Part shown: positions 38,501 through 46,100 of the stretch, piece after piece
Layout: each line of letters opens with the position of its first letter
How positions within the stretch are numbered: position 1 is the stretch's first letter
DNA from: Corticium candelabrum
Lineage: Eukaryota > Porifera > Homoscleromorpha > Homosclerophorida > Plakinidae
Length of the DNA stretch: 64,000 bases
NCBI RefSeq assembly: GCF_963422355.1
Contig: NC_085087.1
Location: 1,248,521-1,312,520 of the forward strand
Reading direction: 5' to 3'
Program-made: the position numbers and the translations under genes
The notes under the pieces: generated by a model
What the model was told of the DNA's origin: nothing
The model's input: the letters and a program-made list of their open reading frames with translations, nothing else
Database searches by the model: none

Positions 38501-41500
38501 AATTCACTAGTTGTTATTATCAACATCTCAGAAATCCCTGTCTCCCAGACTATAGATGTACAAGGGTATGTAGCACTATTTTAATGTAGCAATCAATATT
38601 GTTACGAACTGAGATTAATCACAAACCAAGAAGTTCATATTTTCCGGGTACCTTCTGAGTCTCATACCAACAGTACTTTATCTGCACATTCCAATTTTCA
38701 ATTGTATTCAAATAGTCAAACTGCATATGTAGAAATGAGTACAAACCATGAGCATCTACATGATTACAAGAATAATACAAGCAAGTTGAAGTTCATGGAA
38801 CACATACAGTCCGCGTCATAATTATATAAGGACACTGCATCATAACCCAGTACAAACACGTTTATCATCTTCCAGCTAGTGATAAAAGTACAGAATCTTT
38901 ATGAGCTTTAAGCAGAGCCTACTAGCAAAGCTAATGTTTATCAATGCTAAAAAATTCAAAACACGTATACCACACTGAAACCGTATCAGCTGCTAGATGA
39001 AATTACCACGTGACTTCTCGCTACATTTTCGCTATTGTCACGCGTGCGTGAGACGTGACACAACATTTTAACTGTTCATTAGTATTTGGTTTGTCCACCT
39101 CTAGCTGATCTAATTGAAATTACGCGGCATGCAGCACTGTCGACTAATGTCTGCACATGCGCTGCTCGAATCGTCTGCCAGGCCTCCTGGACGGAACGCG
39201 AGAGTTCTTCTCCGTTCTGGGGATGCCTTCTGTTTGTTGAAACTTTCAATGTATGCCACAAGTTTTCGATTGGGTTGGCATCTGGAAATTGCGAAGGCCA
39301 GTCAAGTACGGTAACGTCATTGTCATGCAACCACTACCGGGTGGATCAAGTGGTATAGATGGGTGCATTGTCGTGCTGGAAAACAAATTCCTCTCCTATT
39401 AACAGTTGAGCGTCAGGAAGCATGTGTTACTCAAGAACTCTTTGGTAGGCAAGAGTGTCTACGTGGCCTTCTAGTCTTACTACAGATCTGATGCCATAAT
39501 ATAACATGCTAAACCACACCATAACACTTGGTGAGTGTTTTAATGTCAAATCACAACATTGCGGCAAATACTCTTCTCCCTTATGGCACTAGAAATGCAA
39601 CGCTCCGTCGGTTCCAATGCTAATTTTGGCTTCATCACTAAAAAGGACAATCTCCACACCTCCACATCCCAGTCACAATACGTTGCCGCCCATTCTCGTC
39701 TGAGCCGGCGGTGTTCGTCCGTCAGAAGCGGTTTCTTGCGTGGCCTCCGAGAATCCAGCTCACTTTCATGCAGTCGCCTTCTAACTGTACTGCAGGAAAT
39801 AGCAACGTCAGCCTCCTGATGAAGCTGAAAGAATAGCTGTCTTGACATCTTTCGCCTGTTCTCAATGGCAAGACGCTTCAACATCCTGTCCTGACGTGTA
39901 GTTGTTTTTCTTTTTCTACCAAAACGTGTTGCATAGTCACTGCTAACGTTTGACAGCCTCTGCAGGCATTGATGGACTGCTGTCTTCAATCTTCCCACTT
40001 GCACTGCAATCTGGCGAGTGGTACGGCCTACAGAATGCAGGGCTTCAATCTTTTCTCTGGTAATGGGACTGAGCTGTTTCCTCTTGGCAATACAGCAACT
40101 CAGAGCGAACGAGCGAACCGAAACTAACTTGTGAAATGAATTCAGCTGAAAAGGAACTATCAGATGACAAGCAAGTTTGCGGGCTTTTACTCTAGGGGTT
40201 TTGGCAGCTAAAACATTTTACGCGTAAGTTGACTGTTTTGGAAACACTGGAAATGGCTAATTAGTAACATTTTCTAACATTTAGAGGGAATTTTCAATGT
40301 TCTGACGCTCATTCTTCTACTGAAAAGTTAAGCAACAACCATTATAATAGTACACTGCCTAAAACTGTCAGATAAGACTTCCAAATTCAAATTGGTGCAA
40401 CATGCACTAAAATCTTGTGTTCTGATGTTGAGTCCACTCTTCCTCTCACTTGCACAAAAGTAAAGCGTCTATGAATTATGCAATAAAATTACAACTGCAT
40501 TGATGTACATTTGTGAAATTCAACTCTCCAGGAAAAGCCAAAACAGGACAAACAAAACAGCCTGTTCCTGTGTTACGTCATATAGGTTGTGCGCAGTACG
40601 CAGAATTCATAATTTTCAACCAAAAACAAAGTATAGAATAGTGCGATTATGTTTACATCTAGTATTGTCACAATTGAAAGATTTCACGATTGTCTAAGAA
40701 ATAATTTACAATCTAAAAGTAACCGTGTGTTTTGACAGCAGTGTCCTCACAGTTATGACGCGAACTGTACATGTAATTATTGGGGCGAGCCTAGGCGAGA
40801 CCCTTCCTATATGTACTGTACTGTGTTGAGATGTGTGTCATGGTACATATGTACAGTCGGTCCGTCGTATGACCGACCGGTCGGAAATAACGTTGATTTT
40901 GAGTGAACCACAGACATGATGGTTTGTGATGTCACTATCAGGTGTAAGTGTAATAACTGTATGCCTTTCCATGTTGCTGCATACCAATCCCACAGGACTA
41001 ATAAGAGAATGCGTAAACAGGCTCGAGCTTCTAGAGATGGCTTGACGACTGCGGTCAAAAATGCAACTAATTGTGAGAACACATCGCTTTTACAAAGAAA
41101 TTTACGATAGTGATACCGCTGTCTACGATGTGCAAACAAGTGAGTCCACGTCCGGCTGTGAATGAACTACTCGTAGCATGATTTGAAGCGGCCAAGTTTA
41201 CATGTAAATTTCTTTGCTAAAGTATCTATGAACGGTATGAGCATACACACCACAACATGCATGATTTGTGTTGTGGAGGTGCATGTACGAATTAGCTTGT
41301 GTCTACTTCAAATTTCTACACGCATATATTGTTCTGACACATCAAGAGAGGAAGATGTTCACAACTAATTTCTGCACGCCATGAGACTACTACCAGAATG
41401 TAAACAGACTGGGACTCCAAACTAAAAGAAAATTTACGGTAACACTATACCTATACGTGCATGTTCTCTGTGATGACAAATCACTGCGTCTCGTCTGGGT

Positions 41501-43076
41501 TTCACTGAGGCTCGCCCCAACAATGCTTTGTATTTTTAACTAGTAGTAGATTTATTACCCTCACACAGTAGAACCTCACTAATCTGAACAGCCTATGCCA
41601 AGCCCTGTTCGGATTAGTGAAGTTGTTTGGACTCTAAAAACACAGCCTAGCAGGTCCAGACCTGACCTCAGAGACCCAGACTACTGGTGCATTTACGTAT
41701 GTCTCCATATGTCATGTTTGTGGTAGGCAACACAGTTGCAACGACTAAATACTTCTAAATGCCATGACAACCAAGATTTCAAATAGTTAAATATGCGCAT
41801 TTGTTGAAGACTAGACAAATTAACTGCTTCAGTGCGACAGCAACCCACATTATGCTGTCTCAGAATTCCTGTTTTGATCTGGGTATGCAAAACAAGGTGC
41901 CAAAGGTAATTCAAATTAGCGAGGTTTGAATTAGCAAGGTTCTACTGTACTTCTTTGGGGTACACTCCATTGTTTAGCACCATGCCCACGCAAACTTGAT
42001 TGCATACCATACGCAATCAAGTTGGAAGATTGGGCTGAACTACAGGTAAAGCTGGCTATTAGAGCGCGTAGTCACTGTTACAAGGAAAATGCATGGGAGC
42101 AATTTTGTGATCTCTTTTTTTGAAGCAGAGTTCAGGTCGTGCGCAAACCAACTCATCTTTCCTCAGGTCGAAGGCACCAAATAGATTACGTTTTACACAA
42201 AAGCAGGTTTGAACATGTGAGCGCTACATATCAGCGTGAAAACAGAGAGCATACGATGATCACGTGGTAAGCAACAATTAGGTCACGTGATATGTGCAAG
42301 CGCACAAATGCAGTGCAATTGGTCCCTTCAGCTTTGCATGTGCATCCATGCCCATTGCATAACCCACGGACACATTTTCTTAGCGTTCCGCGAGTGTCTT
42401 CTAGCATTTTGATGGTAGAGAGGTCCTAATGTTAGCACGTGTTGACGAAATGTTCCTCATGTGACCATCGTGTTTCAAGCTATTCGCTGCTAATATCTAG
42501 CGCTCTCATATCCAGCTTTGCCTGTAGTTCAGACCAACCTTCTATCTTGATTGCATAGCTATGCAATCAAGTTTACGTGGGCGTAGCGCCAAACAACGGC
42601 GTGTACCTTTAAACAACTGATGTGCTAATATGGTCATTACAATAGTCTTATAAACAACAAACAGTCAATAATCATGGTGTCAACATTCAAAAACTCTCCA
42701 AATGTCATTACAATGTCAACTGACTAAAATTCACTTTTTGATTACTCTAAAATCCAACCACTAACAATTAACCTTCTAATACATACCACCTACATGTGAA
42801 TGTGGTAAATCATAATTCAATCAGCTAACACATAGAGCAATAAACTACATATCAAACACAAAAAACGGAACTCATTTATTCAAACACACATTGTAAGAAA
42901 CAAGAATAGCTACAACTAACATTCAAATAAATGACAAGCACAGACATACTGTCAAATAGTGACCAATGTAGTAGAAAACAAAGAGTAATGTTCTACCTCC
43001 ACCATGTAATTACCATTATTGAAAGCCAGTCACTTTGAAAGAGTTGTGTGAAGCATCTCTATATATAAAGGAGAGC

Positions 43077-43172
<96 letters not shown>

Positions 43173-46100
43173 TGCACGTGTATCTGTGTGTAAATCAGGA
43201 TGAAAAGAAGGGCAAGTCCGATGTCCACCGAATTTGACTCGCGCACGCCGAATCCCTAGCGGTTGAAAGTGAAGCTGTTGTCGTCTTCTGGATTTCTCCC
43301 ACGACAACGAGACTTCCAGTCGACGGAACCCACCTCCGTTCACGTGAAAATATCTCCGTAACGACGTATCAAATCTGCACCAAATTTAAACTGCCCGTTC
43401 CCGATGTCGGATGATATGTGCGGAGTGTAGATTATTGCAGGCGACGTCCGGAAAGGGAAGATATTTTTATCCGGGTCTTGAAAAACGTACACAGTTGTTT
43501 GCCCGTCTACAACCGTTGAAGAGCTGCCACGTTCGATACAACTGTTCCCCACAACGCCAGCAATGTCTTCAAAGTGGCAACGTTCAGGGGGACTGTCGAA
43601 GTGGCGAGAGTCAGCACAAGTCGTGACTTGGTAAATATACGGGGACCGGAGTATCTGGTGAGTACGCAACTGCACGTGACTTCCAGTTCATGCTACTCAG
43701 ATATATTTCCAAACAGGGTTCACGTCGAATAGATGCCAGGTTTGATACACCCGTTCCCTGCAACGGCAGCAACGGCTTCAAAGTAACGAGGCGTCCAACA
43801 AGACTGTCAAAATGGCTTCAACCAATCAATAATCCATTGATTCCAATCAACGGGATTTTTGGAAACGAGACACTCCATTACATCTTCTTTAACTTCAACG
43901 AGATACTACATGTAATAGTCTTTTCACTCGTTGGGGAATTTCTGTAGTCTGGCACTTTCATGGTGTCATTGCTATCCACTAGGCATGCTGTTCACGAGTT
44001 CGCAGCCACCTTAATGCCCACAATCTATATCGCATTGGCTAGTCATTGATCGCCGTGTGGGCTACACAGAAACATGTACCCTGCTGAGCTCACCTGCCAG
44101 GTTGGCGGGCGTACAAATGAGGGTAAAGACCCCACTTGTCCATCATGGAAGGGCACAGCGAAACATAATAATAGCCACTATAGCGTAGTGGTTAGAGTTC
44201 TGGTTCTCTGGCCATGATGGCCTGGGTTTAATCCCGCTTGTCAACGGCAATATAATAGAACGGGTCTGTCGGCTCTCTCGCTGTCTATTTGGCTATGTCT
44301 GTGAGAGTAAACTTGTTTCCGTCGATGGGGAGTTTCTGTGATCTGGTGTGGGGATCGTTGGCAATGGAGATCAGTGAGTTCCTGGTAGTCATTGATATTT
44401 ACTGGATGTGCTGTTCAGAGCTGGCAAAATCCTTCTAGCACACACAATCAATGATCGATAAGCCAGTTACTAGCGCCATATTGATTACACGGAAACATGT
44501 ACCACTCTGGGACTTACCTGCCGGGTAGGTGGGCACCCAGTTGAGGATAAAGACCCCACTTACCTAGTCTCTTACACAGTCCCTCTTAACGCGCGCGAGA
44601 GTAGCAGAAAGGGGGCCGTGCCTGCACGTGAAAGAGGGTCTATTCAAATCCGGCAGATAATTAGGAACGGAATATGAGTGACGTCGTCTCTTTAACATGT
44701 GTAGCACACGCATGCCCCGGGTGATGGCTAGCTATCAAGTCACTGAATGAAGCTGAATGAATTATGATATGAAGCTGAGATGTCATATGTTGTTGCATAC
44801 GCATTGTTCCGTAGACTGTATGTAGCAGATCAAGTAGTTCACTAGAAGTAACTCAGTAGAGACTGAGGAGATCAAAAGTAACAGCAGGTCATTCCCTCAT
44901 ACAAGGGTACTGGCACTACTACGAAGAGCCTGAGATTCAGATATGACAAGCTAGAGCGGAATGTGAATGCCGTTCAAGTGGTCAAGGTGACCTACGTTGT
45001 ATTGGTGCAGAGATTCCTATTGCATCATGTAAGTTTCACCTCATGATTCATAACTGCAAACTTCCTGGGTCTGGTGAGTCTGGTTGTTTAGTATAGGGTC
45101 AACTCGTGTATGATCGTCATCACATAACTTTTAGCCTGTGAGTCATAACAAATTAGCAGTTACTCTGAAGCTGTAAAGAGCTCAAAACCCACTCAACGAA
45201 AGGAGAAGGCACAGCATTCTAAGGGCAATAGTGGGCAATCAGAGAAAGTGGAAGAATTAGGATGGTCACTGGTATCAAGCATGAAATATAGAATTTTGAA
45301 ATCTTGAAAGGTCAGAAAATAGACAGAAACTTGAAGTTGAAGGAGTGGAGTCCAAGAGAGACTTTTGCGAATAGACGTGAAACCTATTCTGGCGTTTCAT
45401 GGTTAATTCAAAGTGAGAGAGATACAATACATGGTAAGGTGAGGATAACCCTGGATGCTACACAAAACATACTTGATCCAGACTCTTGGCCTTAAATATT
45501 TGCATATTAAGGTCAGTTCATTGATTCTTCGACCAACTCTGCAGGTTAAGGATCAACAGAATGTCTCAAGGAAAGAGGAGAAGTCCAACTAACAAATTCA
45601 ATGGAGTCGATTACAAGGCTTGAGTTCAATTACAGAGGGCTCAAGTCATCAGAGGACTATACTAAAATGCTAGCTCTTCAGGAGCTGTGTGAAAGAAATA
45701 GTTTCAAGTTCTGGGTCGTGTTGATGACAGATTTGCAATGAAAGTGGAACTCCTATATCTGGCAGATCATTCCCTAAACTAAATCAAGAGTCGATGCAAG
45801 AGTCACTGAAAAGTTTGCTGGGTGTGCAATGTACACAAGCGATATTGTCCTTTTATCACCACCTAGGAATGAACTGCAACCTTTGATACATATACTCGTA
45901 TGCATGAATTTGTTGACAGAAACTTGATAAAAGTCAACTACAAAAAGAGCATGAATATTACATTTGGGAGGAAAGAATTTGAAAATAAAGACAGAATTCT
46001 GTGTAGACAAAAACACAGAAACAGAATGAAGCAAGTTGATAAGTTTTCTCATATGGGTCATACATTATCATCTTATATCTTTTGATGACTCGAGTGCAGT

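Noticed and set aside
40807..41139. 110-codon minus-strand frame, similar to one at 59660-59887
   Set aside because: The similarity reflects two copies of one non-coding repeat; changes between copies do not favour any reading frame and no domain is recognised.
43041..43400. Helitron 5' end (CTCTATATATAAAGGAGAGC before a TG tract)
   Set aside because: Only a weak resemblance; no Rep/helicase sequence, no CTRR-hairpin end found.
44174..44250. Functional tRNA gene
   Set aside because: Box A and box B are present but the acceptor stem does not pair and the sequence runs into a repeated SINE body.
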